Shown here piece after piece: positions 5,878-13,441 of a stretch of 28,812 nucleotides of DNA (its first letter is position 1; every line of letters begins with the position of its first letter). Source of the stretch: a virus; IMG/VR virus record IMGVR_UViG_3300011114_000567, positions 1-28,812 of that record; one strand, 5' to 3'. The translations under genes and the position numbers were made by a program. The notes beneath the pieces are model-generated. The model was not told the DNA's origin, ran no database searches, and worked only from the letters and a program-made list of their open reading frames with translations.

Positions 5878-6070
5878 TTTAGAACTATTTAAAGAAGACT
5901 TAACCGATTACCGAATTAGTCAAAAGAAAAGCATCTCACAAGCAGCAGTCGATGCCGATGTAGCTGAGGCTACATTCTACTGCCTATATCATCGTGGCAT
6001 CAGTAAAATTGATATATTGGCCAAGCTATGCACATACATGGGGGTTAGTCCTGCTAAGTATTTTAACTGA
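5867..6070 (+). CDS. Small helix-turn-helix protein (Xre/Cro-like)
   Basis: A 67-aa protein whose main body is a helix-turn-helix domain: SISQAAVDADVAEATFYCLY (about 26-45) gives the two recognition helices and ISKIDILAKLCTYMGVSPAKYF the closing helix and typical Xre ending. Proteins of this size normally act as DNA-binding regulators. It lies at the end of the replication operon, just ahead of a promoter-like site for the ParB/terminase block (6087), which would be a natural target. There is no divergent partner gene or integrase, so a classical lysogeny switch is not indicated. Confidence 0.7.
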   Translation: MTFDLELFKEDLTDYRISQKKSISQAAVDADVAEATFYCLYHRGISKIDILAKLCTYMGVSPAKYFN

Positions 6071-6086
6071 TAAACAAATTTTGATT

Positions 6087-6094
6087 TACATTTG
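6087..6094 (+). promoter_or_regulatory. Candidate -7 promoter element (TACATTTG)
   Basis: TACATTTG fits the Bacteroidota TAnnTTTG consensus exactly and lies 15 bp before ATG 6110 in the 39-bp gap after the HTH gene. A clear TTTG box at 19-21 bp upstream is missing; TTTT at 6061-6064 is the nearest. It would start transcription of the ParB, PAPS-reductase and terminase block. Confidence 0.45.
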
Positions 6095-6109
6095 TAGTAA
6101 TTAAATAAT

Positions 6110-6610
6110 ATGGAAACAATAAAAGTTAAAATATCAGAGGTAAAACTTAACCCAAATAATCCGAGATTAATCAAGGATGACAAGTTTGCAAAATTGGTTC
6201 AGTCAATCAAAGACTTCCCCGAAATGCTAAATATTAGACCTGTTGTTGTCAATCAAGATATGGTGGTACTTGGTGGCAATATGAGATTAAAAGCGTGCAT
6301 AGATGCAGGGATGGGCGAAATACCCGTAATAGTTACCGACCTATCAGAAGAACAACAAAGGGAATTTCTAATTAAAGATAATGTAAGCGGAGGCGAATGG
6401 GACTGGGACATATTAGCAGATAATTGGGACGATGTAAAGTTAAACGAGTGGGGTTTGGATATTCCAGGATATGGGATGGATGGGGAATTTAACGAAAGCG
6501 AAGGATATGGTTTTATGAATAAGGTAACCATAGAGTTTAAGACATTTGAAGAAGCCCAAGCATATCACATAAAATGTACCACTGAAAACTTAAAAGCAAG
6601 ACTATCCTAA
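6110..6610 (+). CDS. ParB-like nuclease-domain protein
   Basis: ParB/Srx-fold protein of the type common in phages. Residues about 1-80 show the family pattern: IKVKISEVKLNPNNPRLI, then FAKLVQSIKDFPEM, RPVVVNQDMVVLGGNMRLKA with the key GGNMR at 55-59, and IPVIVTDLSEEQQREFLIKDN. The C-terminal half is acidic. Such phage proteins have been linked to DNA binding, nicking and control of DNA modification; the substrate is not evident. The gene overlaps the PAPS-reductase-like gene by one base (TAATG), which is followed after one base by the small terminase. That coupling suggests a joint role of the first two before or during packaging, which is inference. Confidence 0.82.
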   Translation: METIKVKISEVKLNPNNPRLIKDDKFAKLVQSIKDFPEMLNIRPVVVNQDMVVLGGNMRLKACIDAGMGEIPVIVTDLSEEQQREFLIKDNVSGGEWDWDILADNWDDVKLNEWGLDIPGYGMDGEFNESEGYGFMNKVTIEFKTFEEAQAYHIKCTTENLKARLS

Positions 6611-7467
6611 TGGAAAGATTTAAAAACGGTTGTGGGTTATATAATATTCTCACAGAAAAAGAATTTGAAGAGTGCTACCATGTTATATCTTTTAGTGGGG
6701 GTAGGACTTCCGCGTATTTATTAAGTAGGTTGGTTAAAGTTGTGCCGAAAAATAAATTGATTGTAAACTATGCAAATACAGGTCGAGAAGATGAAAAAAC
6801 ATTGCAATTTGTTAAGAATTGTGGTGAGCATTTTGGTGTCAATATAAATTGGATTGAATTTGATATAAACGAAGCCAACAAAAGGTATTATAAAAAGGTA
6901 GATTTTGAAACCGCTTCAAGAGACGGAAAGCCGTTAAGAGATTGCTTCGTTTGGAATAAATTTGTACCAACTATACATCACAGAAAATGCACTATTGAAA
7001 CAAAAATACAAGCGATGCAGTTCTTTTTAAAAGACGGGTTAAAAATAGACAAAAACAGAACAATACAATACATAGGGATAAGACATGACGAGCCGAAACG
7101 ATGGAGTAAGGTTGTTAATCAGTTTGATAATAGCGGGATTATGCAATGTTACCCGCTTGTTGATTGGGTTATATCAAAACAAAATGTGCTTGATTTTTGG
7201 ACAAATATGCCATTTGACCTTGGCATTAATGAACCTTTTGGAAATTGTGACTTGTGTTTTCTAAAAACTGTTAAGAAAAGAATTGCGGTGTTACAGGCAC
7301 ATCCAGAAGTAGCGGTATTTTGGAGCGGGATAGAACAAGAATTAGGAAGCACATTTGACCCAAATTATAGCGTTAAGCAATTACTAAAAATAGCGACAGG
7401 CAAAACTATTGCCGACCTATCGAACGAAAGACAGAATGATATAGATTGTAATTGTAATATAGATTAA
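6610..7467 (+). CDS. Phosphoadenosine phosphosulfate reductase-like PP-loop protein
   Basis: A 285-aa adenine-nucleotide alpha-hydrolase (PP-loop) protein. The nucleotide loop is SFSGGRTSAYLLSRL (about 27-41), followed by NYANTGREDEKTLQFV (about 53-68), a pattern usual in phage PAPS-reductase-like proteins. Later segments are HHRKCTIETK and YIGIRHDEPKRWSK, and cysteine pairs (CDLC near 217 and CNC near the end) could bind metal. True sulfate assimilation is unlikely in a 28.7-kb phage. Related proteins such as DndC act in DNA sulfur modification, and phage versions often lie beside ParB-like genes, as here. A role in phage DNA modification is therefore possible, but no accompanying Dnd desulfurase or other partner is present. 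Confidence 0.75.
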   Translation: MERFKNGCGLYNILTEKEFEECYHVISFSGGRTSAYLLSRLVKVVPKNKLIVNYANTGREDEKTLQFVKNCGEHFGVNINWIEFDINEANKRYYKKVDFETASRDGKPLRDCFVWNKFVPTIHHRKCTIETKIQAMQFFLKDGLKIDKNRTIQYIGIRHDEPKRWSKVVNQFDNSGIMQCYPLVDWVISKQNVLDFWTNMPFDLGINEPFGNCDLCFLKTVKKRIAVLQAHPEVAVFWSGIEQELGSTFDPNYSVKQLLKIATGKTIADLSNERQNDIDCNCNID

Positions 7468-7468
7468 C

Positions 7469-7816
7469 ATGGCATATAAAACAGAAGAATTATTAAAACA
7501 AGCAATAGAAGCAATAGACAAGCACAAACTATTTTTTATTAGCGATGTAGTGGCATATGTAGCTTGCTCCCGTTCTACATTTTATGAAATGGGTTTGGAC
7601 AAATCGGACAATATTAAAGAAGCCTTGTTAAAAGTCAAGACCGATTTAAAGGTTTCGATGCGTTCAAAATGGTATAAATCAGACAATCCTACGCTTCAAA
7701 TGGGATTAATGAAACTAATCAGTACCGAAGAGGAACTTCGCAAGCTATCAATGAACCATCAGGAGCATTCGGGAGAAGTAGCGGTTAAGCAAATCACAGG
7801 AATGGAGGTTAAATAA
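7469..7816 (+). CDS. terS: Terminase small subunit
   Basis: Probable DNA-recognition subunit of the packaging motor. The 115-aa protein starts with an HTH-like segment (YKTEELLKQAIEAIDKHK, then ISDVVAYVACSRSTFYEMG, about 4-40), followed by charged helices suited to oligomerisation (ADLKVSMRSKW-like region, TEEELRKLSMNHQE) and a short basic tail. It starts one base after the PAPS-reductase-like stop and lies 101 bp before the large subunit. Identification rests on this HTH plus its place beside terL. The 7817-7917 gap has no gene and could hold a packaging or promoter site, but I see no clear motif. Confidence 0.72.
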   Translation: MAYKTEELLKQAIEAIDKHKLFFISDVVAYVACSRSTFYEMGLDKSDNIKEALLKVKTDLKVSMRSKWYKSDNPTLQMGLMKLISTEEELRKLSMNHQEHSGEVAVKQITGMEVK

Positions 7817-7917
7817 TCAGTTTATTTTTATTTGTGTCCATCGTGTGAGCAAAGCAGACTTTAATATTGACTTATAACACTTTGCAAATATTACCAAATC
7901 GCTGAAACCCCATATAA

Positions 7918-9273
7918 ATGAAATTAGTTTTTGATACTCGTGGAAATATAAAACAAAAGGAATGTGCAGCAGCATGGTCAGACCAAAATATTACCGAGAT
8001 AATTTACGGAGGAGGCAAGGGTGGTGCAAAGTCATTCACTGGATGCAAACTAATATTCCACGATGCGTTAGTCTACGAAGGAACTCACTACTTTATTGCA
8101 AGAAAGAAACTTAATGACCTGCGAAAGTTCACCATCCCATCAATTCACGAATGCTTCAAAGATTGGGGCATCAAATTAAATGATTATGCAAAATATAACG
8201 GACAAGACAACGTATTTGAATTTAAGAATGGATCGAAAGTCTTTTTAATTGAAGCTGCTTATATGCCATCTGATCCATTATACATGAGATTTGGTTCAAT
8301 GCAAATGACTCGTGGATGGATAGAAGAAGCAGGAGAGTTTGAAGAAGAAGCAAAGTCACAACTATCGGCAACTGTTGGCAGATGGTTGAATAGTGAGTAT
8401 AATATAGGGCCAAAAGTATTGCAAACTTGTAATCCATCAAAGAATTACTTATATTTAGACTACAAGAATTGGAAGGATGGAAAGTTAGAATCATATAAGC
8501 AGTTCATCCAAGCTCTGCTTACAGATAATAAGTGCATGAGTGATGACTATATCAAGAACTTGAACAAGGTATTGTCTACAAATCAAAAAAAGAGGCTAAT
8601 TGATGGCGAGTGGGAGTGGGATGATGACCCATTAACGATGATGGATTATAATAAAATCCTCGAACTATTTACCAACGAATTTATAAAGCCAACGGATAAA
8701 AGATACTTGACTTGTGATATAGCTTATGAAGGTTCAGATATATTTGCAGTTGGATATTGGGAAGGATTAGTATTAAAAAAAGTCTATGCAAGGGAGAAAA
8801 TATCTGAGGTTAAAGTACCGGGATGGATTCAAGAGCTGAGACTTAATCACGAAGTCCCATTAAGTAATGTAATTTATGACGCTGATGGTATAAAGAAGTT
8901 TGTAAGATCAAGCAAAGAGTCTGGCAGTCTACATGGAGCGACTGAATTTCATAATGGAGGCAGTCCAGTTGACAAGGCATATAAGAATTTAAAGACAGAG
9001 TGCTACTATAAGTTAGCGGATTATGTAAATAGTAATAAAATTTATATCGAAGCATCAGACTATCGTAATCAAATCATTCAAGAACTTGAGCAGATACGAA
9101 AGGTTGAGCATTCTGATGATGGTAAGTTGAGGATTGAAAGCAAAGACAATATTAAATTAAGACTTCAGAGGTCACCTGACTTTGCGGATATGATTATGAT
9201 GCGTTTATCTGCGGAAATAAAACGCAACGGAGCAAGAATGGGTGCGATGTCATTTGCATATGGCGAAGGTTAA
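7918..9273 (+). CDS. terL: Terminase large subunit
   Basis: Packaging ATPase and nuclease. The ATPase half has Walker A GGGKGGAKS (31-39) and Walker B-like GWIEEAGE (133-140), followed by QTCNPSKNYLY, a coupling-motif-like segment. The nuclease half has acidic residues at LTCDIAYEGSD (D267) and VIYDADGIKKF (D321), and a late SPDFADMIMMRL. At 451 aa it is full length. The typical partners, portal and protease, are not next to it but about 10-15 kb downstream, with the tail module between. ATG 7918 starts with MKLVFDTRGN right before the conserved domain; no longer frame is needed. Confidence 0.93.
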   Translation: MKLVFDTRGNIKQKECAAAWSDQNITEIIYGGGKGGAKSFTGCKLIFHDALVYEGTHYFIARKKLNDLRKFTIPSIHECFKDWGIKLNDYAKYNGQDNVFEFKNGSKVFLIEAAYMPSDPLYMRFGSMQMTRGWIEEAGEFEEEAKSQLSATVGRWLNSEYNIGPKVLQTCNPSKNYLYLDYKNWKDGKLESYKQFIQALLTDNKCMSDDYIKNLNKVLSTNQKKRLIDGEWEWDDDPLTMMDYNKILELFTNEFIKPTDKRYLTCDIAYEGSDIFAVGYWEGLVLKKVYAREKISEVKVPGWIQELRLNHEVPLSNVIYDADGIKKFVRSSKESGSLHGATEFHNGGSPVDKAYKNLKTECYYKLADYVNSNKIYIEASDYRNQIIQELEQIRKVEHSDDGKLRIESKDNIKLRLQRSPDFADMIMMRLSAEIKRNGARMGAMSFAYGEG

Positions 9274-9327
9274 TGTATGTACAAAATAATAAAATATAAT
9301 TTTAAAATATTAGTATTGTGATTTTAG

Positions 9328-9915
9328 ATGAGAGTAGCAGTAAAATTAGAATTTAATACAGGGGTTGAGACAATAAATATCCCGACCAAGTGGAGCGATG
9401 TTCCATTCAAGGACTTGGTACGATTCGTAAATTTAGAAGTCTTAGAACCCGAAAATATACTATCAATACTCACTGGCTTACAAGTTGAGTCATTTGATGC
9501 ACTGCCTGAGTCTGTTATATCTTTTTTATATCAAAAAATATCATTCATTGCGGATAAGGAAGAATTGACAAGTCAGAACTATCAACCTATGGCTTATGAG
9601 TCAATAGGCTTAGAGGATTGGGAAAAATTGGAGACCTGCAAGTTCTATATTAGACAAATTGAGGGTAAGCACTTGTGGAATGCTGCATCTGATGTGGTAA
9701 AAGTTTATACTAAAATAGATATATCAGATTTGCCGAGTCCAAAAGCAGTTGCAATGGCCAATTTTTTTTTGGAGAAATCACAAAATTTTTGGAACAATTC
9801 AAACAACTCAATGAGTATCGACCAACTCAAGAGGAAATTATGGCAGGAATTGACAACTTTGCAAAGTTCGGATATTTCCACACACTCGATAGACTTGCGA
9901 ACGGAAATCCATTAA
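9328..9915 (+). CDS. Tail assembly chaperone, unshifted product (gpG-like)
   Basis: A 195-aa zero-frame product. The first 147 residues look like a tail assembly chaperone of Bacteroidota phages: NIPTKWSDVPFKDLVRFVN (about 18-36), then ENILSILTGLQVESFDALPE. After the T9 run at 9762-9770 the zero-frame sequence becomes low-complexity (SQNFWNNSNNS) and unlike the family, whereas the -1 frame continues as a normal helical protein. Such chaperones assemble tape measure and tube, commonly as a short and a long form made by frameshifting, as lambda gpG and gpGT. It lies before fibre and tail genes, upstream of the tape measure. Confidence 0.65.
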   Translation: MRVAVKLEFNTGVETINIPTKWSDVPFKDLVRFVNLEVLEPENILSILTGLQVESFDALPESVISFLYQKISFIADKEELTSQNYQPMAYESIGLEDWEKLETCKFYIRQIEGKHLWNAASDVVKVYTKIDISDLPSPKAVAMANFFLEKSQNFWNNSNNSMSIDQLKRKLWQELTTLQSSDISTHSIDLRTEIH

Positions 9916-10028
9916 ATTACGAAGACATATTAAAAAAGCCTGCATCAATTATATATCAAAAACTACTACTGGACTACGAAACAGGAAAATATCAAAAGGA
10001 ACTAACAAACATTTATAAAAACAAATAA
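9328..10028 (+). CDS. Tail assembly chaperone, -1 frameshift fusion (gpGT-like), about 233 aa
   Basis: The -1 frame from the T9 run to 10028 encodes 86 residues that look like real protein: FLEQFKQLNEYRPTQEE, then GIDNFAKFGYFHTLDRLANG, EDILKKPASIIYQKLLLDYE and a basic end. The joined product has about 147 + 86 residues. The second frame begins without a start codon before the T run, so it is best explained as reached by frameshifting. Alternatives are an assembly or sequencing indel in the T run, in which case there is only one long protein, or internal start at ATG 9840. The next gene starts two bases after this stop. Confidence 0.65.
9762..9771 (+). promoter_or_regulatory. Probable -1 frameshift slippery site
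   Basis: Nine T bases at 9762-9770 are read in the zero frame as AAT TTT TTT TTG. The heptamer T TTT TTT satisfies the X XXY YYZ rule for -1 slippage. Slipping after codon 9766-9768 gives a fusion that reads on as FGEITKFLEQFKQLNEY. The downstream frame has no ATG until 9840, well inside the coherent coding stretch. Confidence 0.7.
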
Positions 10029-10029
10029 T

Positions 10030-10377
10030 ATGCTTACTACATTAATAAAAAAAGGAGACAAGACAGTCGAATTTAATATTCCCGAAACTATTGGATTATT
10101 TGCCGACCTAATAAATGTAAGAATATATTTGTCAGTCAATGGAATTGAGGTAGCAAGATATGCAAAAGAAATTGAGGCAGCATTTCAGCCATGTGTTGAG
10201 GGTTCGACTGCAACTAAAGCCAAAATTTTAATACTAAAAGAGGACACTATTAACTTTCCAAATGGAGTTCTTATATCTGAAATCGAAATAACGGTAACAG
10301 ATGCAGACTATATTGATGGCAGAGTAATTAGATGCTCGGCAAATATTTATAACGTAATCCCATCAGTAGACAAATGA
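10030..10377 (+). CDS. Hypothetical beta-rich tail protein, 115 aa
   Basis: Unrecognised at family level. The protein alternates beta-strand-like segments (KTVEFNIPETIG, VRIYLSVNGIEVARY, KAKILILKEDTINF, LISEIEITVTDAD, GRVIRCSANIYNVIP). The pattern is reminiscent of N-terminal beta-sandwich domains of baseplate or fibre proteins that end with a 'dT..P.G....I.v.D.d' motif. It starts two bases after the chaperone stop and overlaps the collagen-like fibre gene by four bases. This suggests a small tail-tip or fibre-attachment protein made together with the fibre; that part is inference from position and fold pattern. Confidence 0.6.
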   Translation: MLTTLIKKGDKTVEFNIPETIGLFADLINVRIYLSVNGIEVARYAKEIEAAFQPCVEGSTATKAKILILKEDTINFPNGVLISEIEITVTDADYIDGRVIRCSANIYNVIPSVDK

Positions 10378-11660
10378 GTGATATAATAGTAGTAGTTGAT
10401 TCACAGCCTATAATCATTGATATTATAGTTGATGATCCTTTAATAATAGAAGTTGACCCACAGACAGGAGCAACAGGCCCTCAAGGTATTCAAGGAGACA
10501 AGGGAGACAACGGAGATGCAGGTGAGAATGGTCAAGGGTTTACATATTTAGGCAATTGGGATAATGCTACAACATATCAGCCATATGATGTTATAACTTA
10601 CGATGGTAGTGCATGGATTACTCCTACTATCAGCCTTAATCAAGTTCCTGGTACTGCAGGTGATTGGTATATTATAGTTCATAAAGGAGACACAGGTAAC
10701 ACAGGTAACACAGGAGCAGCAGGTGATAAATATGCAACTACAAGCACAACTACTCAGGCATTAGATAATAATGCAACTATCACTATGTATACTGCGGACT
10801 TAGGTCTTAATTACTCGGTAGGTCAAACTATTATAATTGCAAACGATTTGTCTCATCATATGCATGGAGGTGTGGTGTCATATAACGGAGGCACAGGAGC
10901 ATTGGTAGTTCACTTGACAAATAAAACAGGCACTGGCACATTTAGTTCTTGGAGCATTAATTTAGATGGGGCAGTCGGAGAAGCAGGAACAAACGGAACA
11001 AACGGAACAAACGGAACAAACGGGACTAACGGAACTAACGGAACTAATGGAACGAATGGAACGAATGGAACGAATGGAACGAATGGAGCATCCTTCCTTA
11101 GTGGATCTGGTGTGCCATCTTCGGGACTTGGAGCAAATGGTGATTCGTATATTGATTATTCAACAAATATATTTTATACCAAAGCAGCAGGAGTTTGGAC
11201 TTCGCAAGGCCCATTAGGTAAAGAACGAACATTATTTGTTTTGCCAGCAGCAGTTTCAGCTCCTGCAAACACATCTTACAATATTTTATCATCTTATATA
11301 ATAGCTGCTAATATATTATCTGTCGGAGATGTGATAGAAGTATCAACTTTTTGGACAGTAAACAATAACGCAAATGCAAAGTTTTGCTATTCAGATATGG
11401 GTGGTAGCAATATGCTAGCTTTAACAATGGCGAATCAAATATCTGCACAAACAAGACAACTGCACAAGGTTACAACAAGCACTAATATAAAATCCAATTT
11501 TACAAACGATAGCGGTGCAGGTAGAACTTCAGCTGCAAGCATTAATACTACGGTAAATATTGCCAACAATATAACTTTAAATTTAGGAGGTCAAAAAACA
11601 GGGGCTGCAAGTGATACTATGATACTTGAACATTACTTGGTTAAACTTTATAAAGCATAA
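10374..11660 (+). CDS. Collagen-like tail fibre protein, 428 aa
   Basis: Probable trimeric tail fibre or host-binding protein. After an N-terminal 30 residues, a first Gly-X-Y block (GATGPQGIQGDKGDNGDAG, about 33-51) precedes a small aromatic domain (FTYLGNWDNATTYQPYDVIT, about 56-75, resembling carbohydrate-binding modules). A short GDTGNTGNTGAAGD block and a beta domain follow, then a long run of GTN triplets at about residues 204-237. The last 180 residues are Ser/Thr/Asn-rich and start with a YIDYSTNIFYTKAAGVW segment, similar to C1q/TNF-like fibre heads. The collagen blocks would form triple-helical stalks. Copy number of the GTN run may vary between isolates. Confidence 0.82.
   Translation: MSDIIVVVDSQPIIIDIIVDDPLIIEVDPQTGATGPQGIQGDKGDNGDAGENGQGFTYLGNWDNATTYQPYDVITYDGSAWITPTISLNQVPGTAGDWYIIVHKGDTGNTGNTGAAGDKYATTSTTTQALDNNATITMYTADLGLNYSVGQTIIIANDLSHHMHGGVVSYNGGTGALVVHLTNKTGTGTFSSWSINLDGAVGEAGTNGTNGTNGTNGTNGTNGTNGTNGTNGTNGTNGASFLSGSGVPSSGLGANGDSYIDYSTNIFYTKAAGVWTSQGPLGKERTLFVLPAAVSAPANTSYNILSSYIIAANILSVGDVIEVSTFWTVNNNANAKFCYSDMGGSNMLALTMANQISAQTRQLHKVTTSTNIKSNFTNDSGAGRTSAASINTTVNIANNITLNLGGQKTGAASDTMILEHYLVKLYKA
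10986..11084 (+). repeat. Eleven tandem 9-bp repeats encoding Gly-Thr-Asn
   Basis: Units of 9 bp run without interruption. Units 1-4 are GGAACAAAC, unit 5 is GGGACTAAC, unit 6 GGAACTAAC, unit 7 GGAACTAAT and units 8-11 GGAACGAAT. The peptide never changes, but synonymous third bases form blocks: Thr ACA, ACT, ACG and Asn AAC then AAT. Such blocks are expected if the array grows by local unit duplication. A hypervariable stalk length is likely. Confidence 0.92.
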
Positions 11661-11800
11661 TGAGATATTTTCAATTAATAGACATGGAAACTAACGAGTG
11701 CCAGTATGCGAGAAGCATTGAAGTCCCGTTTACCGATTTAAAAACAAGAATATTTGAGTCATTTGATGGTGGGAGAACTTATTTAGAAATTCAAAAATGA
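11660..11800 (+). CDS. Hypothetical protein, 46 aa
   Basis: A short frame with start overlapping the fibre stop (TAATG) and stop overlapping the next start (ATGA at 11797). The product (MRYFQLIDMETNECQYARS, ending GGRTYLEIQK) has no recognised motif but has a coherent alpha/beta composition. The tight fit between neighbours suggests a real, co-translated tail-module gene. Function unknown; a fibre chaperone or connector is one possibility based only on location. Confidence 0.6.
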   Translation: MRYFQLIDMETNECQYARSIEVPFTDLKTRIFESFDGGRTYLEIQK

Positions 11801-12255
11801 ACTACATTGATATAACAAATCTATTAAGGACTACTGCCAACTCAGTAAATGAGAATGGCTTTTTTTTAAATGCAGCAGGCAAGAACTCCGAACAAAGGAA
11901 GTCGGCATTAAGTATATGCGGAGCTGAGACATATCCTCAGATTGCGGTGTTTCATTTAAAGGCAAAACCTAACTTCTTAAATGATGCGGAGAATTACGAT
12001 ATATTAGTAGGATTTTTTGAACCCGACCACATATCATCGGCAGCAAGTCAAGATGATGATTATAGTAATGGAGTATTGAAACCAACTGAGACCATAATTG
12101 GCGAGATGTATGACTTAGCTATGTTATATTTGTCGACTTTATCAGACACATTAAATATAGTTGATGTTGAATTAGGCATCGAGATAAAGCAATTCAGCGA
12201 GACATTGAGCGGGGTAAGTGCCATATTTAAAGTTCAATCGAAACAATCATGTTAA
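11797..12255 (+). CDS. Hypothetical tail-module protein, 152 aa
   Basis: Unrecognised. Soluble protein with mixed helices and strands: an N-terminal helix with DITNLLRTTANSVNENGFF, a beta-type AVFHLKAKPNF segment and late EIKQFSETLSGVSAIFKVQ. No signal or membrane helix. It precedes a neck-like protein at 12249 and the minor tail genes, and overlaps both neighbours by a few bases. A tail-terminator or tail-completion role would fit this position; sequence alone does not show it. A T8 run at 11860-11867 lies inside it, but the frame continues normally across it. Confidence 0.65.
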   Translation: MNYIDITNLLRTTANSVNENGFFLNAAGKNSEQRKSALSICGAETYPQIAVFHLKAKPNFLNDAENYDILVGFFEPDHISSAASQDDDYSNGVLKPTETIIGEMYDLAMLYLSTLSDTLNIVDVELGIEIKQFSETLSGVSAIFKVQSKQSC

Positions 12256-12734
12256 GTATGTTTTCTACATTTCAAATCCTTGAAAACTTTGGGCAATTAA
12301 CTGCTCAATCGGTAAAGGATGACCTATTGACAAAGAAGAGCAAAAGATATACGGAGTCAATGGGCAACTTTGAAGAGGTAGCAGTCAACACAGGACAGAC
12401 TGCAGGTTCTGTTTCATATAGATTAACAAACGATGGGGTGGAGGTATATGCTGATTCAAATATTGAGAATATTTTAAGAGGTCAAGCACCTGGCGAATAT
12501 CCTCCGATTGCATTTATAGACAATTGGCTTGCATCAAAAGGTATAGATTTAAGTCCATTTGCGGTGTCAAATTCAATTCATAATAACGGGTCAAGCATTT
12601 ATCAGTATTGGAAAGGTCAAGAGAATGATATATTGAGTGATTCAATCAATGAAGATATGGTCAAGAGGTTAATGAGTGACATTTCACAGGCAACAATTTC
12701 GGGAATTTTGGAACAAATAAAACAAGCAGCATGA
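12249..12734 (+). CDS. Putative neck/tail-completion protein, 161 aa
   Basis: Not recognised with certainty. The second half (FIDNWLASKGIDLSPFAVS, then SSIYQYWKGQENDILSDSI, ending MVKRLMSDISQATISGILEQI) resembles the C-terminal arrangement of phage tail-completion proteins, in which a residue-spaced loop and long terminal helix follow a substrate-like 'I.r.i...G....' motif. Starts at 12249 and 12258 are both possible; the first overlaps the preceding gene by seven bases. Overlaps with both neighbours place it firmly in the tail operon. Confidence 0.5.
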   Translation: MLSMFSTFQILENFGQLTAQSVKDDLLTKKSKRYTESMGNFEEVAVNTGQTAGSVSYRLTNDGVEVYADSNIENILRGQAPGEYPPIAFIDNWLASKGIDLSPFAVSNSIHNNGSSIYQYWKGQENDILSDSINEDMVKRLMSDISQATISGILEQIKQAA

Positions 12735-13441
12735 GTTTAATATTAGAATCACAACCTACTTTCAAATGGAATAGCTTATGGCAGCCAATTGAGTATGTAT
12801 TATATTTTTATGATGTCGATTTCTATGCAGTCACCGACAATGGCACAGGATACGCATTAGTTCAGCATGATACTTATACTTATACTGGTTACGATGATGG
12901 CAACCATTATTTATATATTGATGGTACAGACTATAACGGTATGTTTAAAATATTAGAGGTAGTTGATTCTACTCATATTGTAATTGATACACCATATATA
13001 GGAGATGATAGCGGGATCATTGGTTTAACATATGCAGTTGATACTATTTCATTGGTTGCAGGATATGCTCCTCCGCATACATTTGCTGCATCAAATCCCG
13101 AAGAAACTATATGTGCTATTCGTGCAGTCGCAGACCCTATTGATGGTAAAATACATATTAGAGTTGAGAAATACTTGCAATCGAAGTTTAAAATTAGTCC
13201 TCCATTTGTAGGGTATGACTATTGGATGTCAACTCCATTTCATGTAGTAGATGAAGGTCTTGGAGTATTAGACACAATTCAACGATATGCAATTAATTCG
13301 GCTATCACTACTGATGACTTGCAAGCGTTCACAGTTCCGGGTGCAATATTAAATAGCACTGAATTTATAGACTTTCAGCAGTCTATTTATTTATATAGTC
13401 AAATTGTTAATGATGGAATTTATAACACAAAAATAGTATAA
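12731..13441 (+). CDS. Hypothetical structural (minor tail) protein, 236 aa
   Basis: A beta-rich, aromatic protein with many Tyr/Asp/Gly residues (YVLYFYDVDFYAVTDNGTG, YLYIDGTDYNGMFKILEVVD, THIVIDTPYIGDDSG), typical of tail or fibre beta domains and without membrane segments. I recognise no family. It overlaps the previous gene (ATGA) and its stop overlaps the next start (TAATG). Together with the gene at 13441 and the large tail protein at 14100 it forms a three-gene set, likely distal tail or receptor-associated components. The order relative to the tape measure is reversed from the lambda-type order. Confidence 0.65.
   Translation: MSLILESQPTFKWNSLWQPIEYVLYFYDVDFYAVTDNGTGYALVQHDTYTYTGYDDGNHYLYIDGTDYNGMFKILEVVDSTHIVIDTPYIGDDSGIIGLTYAVDTISLVAGYAPPHTFAASNPEETICAIRAVADPIDGKIHIRVEKYLQSKFKISPPFVGYDYWMSTPFHVVDEGLGVLDTIQRYAINSAITTDDLQAFTVPGAILNSTEFIDFQQSIYLYSQIVNDGIYNTKIV

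Noticed and set aside
5867-6070. Lysogeny repressor
   Set aside because: A lone 67-aa HTH protein in the replication operon, without integrase, antirepressor or divergent switch, does not support a temperate lifestyle.
6089-6102. 14-bp repeat CATTTGTAGTAATT shared with 25771-25784
   Set aside because: One copy is in a promoter gap and the other in coding DNA; no further extension or structure, so probably chance in AT-rich sequence.
10198-10215. TTCGA-containing segment as a tRNA T-loop
   Set aside because: No acceptor or anticodon stems can be formed around it; no tRNA or tmRNA was found anywhere in the window.
10986-11084. Possible CRISPR array
   Set aside because: Nine-base head-to-tail units without spacers inside a coding sequence; no cas genes nearby.
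10966-11217. Alternative-frame open reading frame with EQT/MER repeats across the collagen region
   Set aside because: It is only the +1-shifted reading of the 9-bp repeat; the collagen frame has clear flanking domains.
11860-11867. T8 run as a second frameshift site
   Set aside because: The zero frame continues as a normal protein on both sides and neither shifted frame offers a long coherent product.
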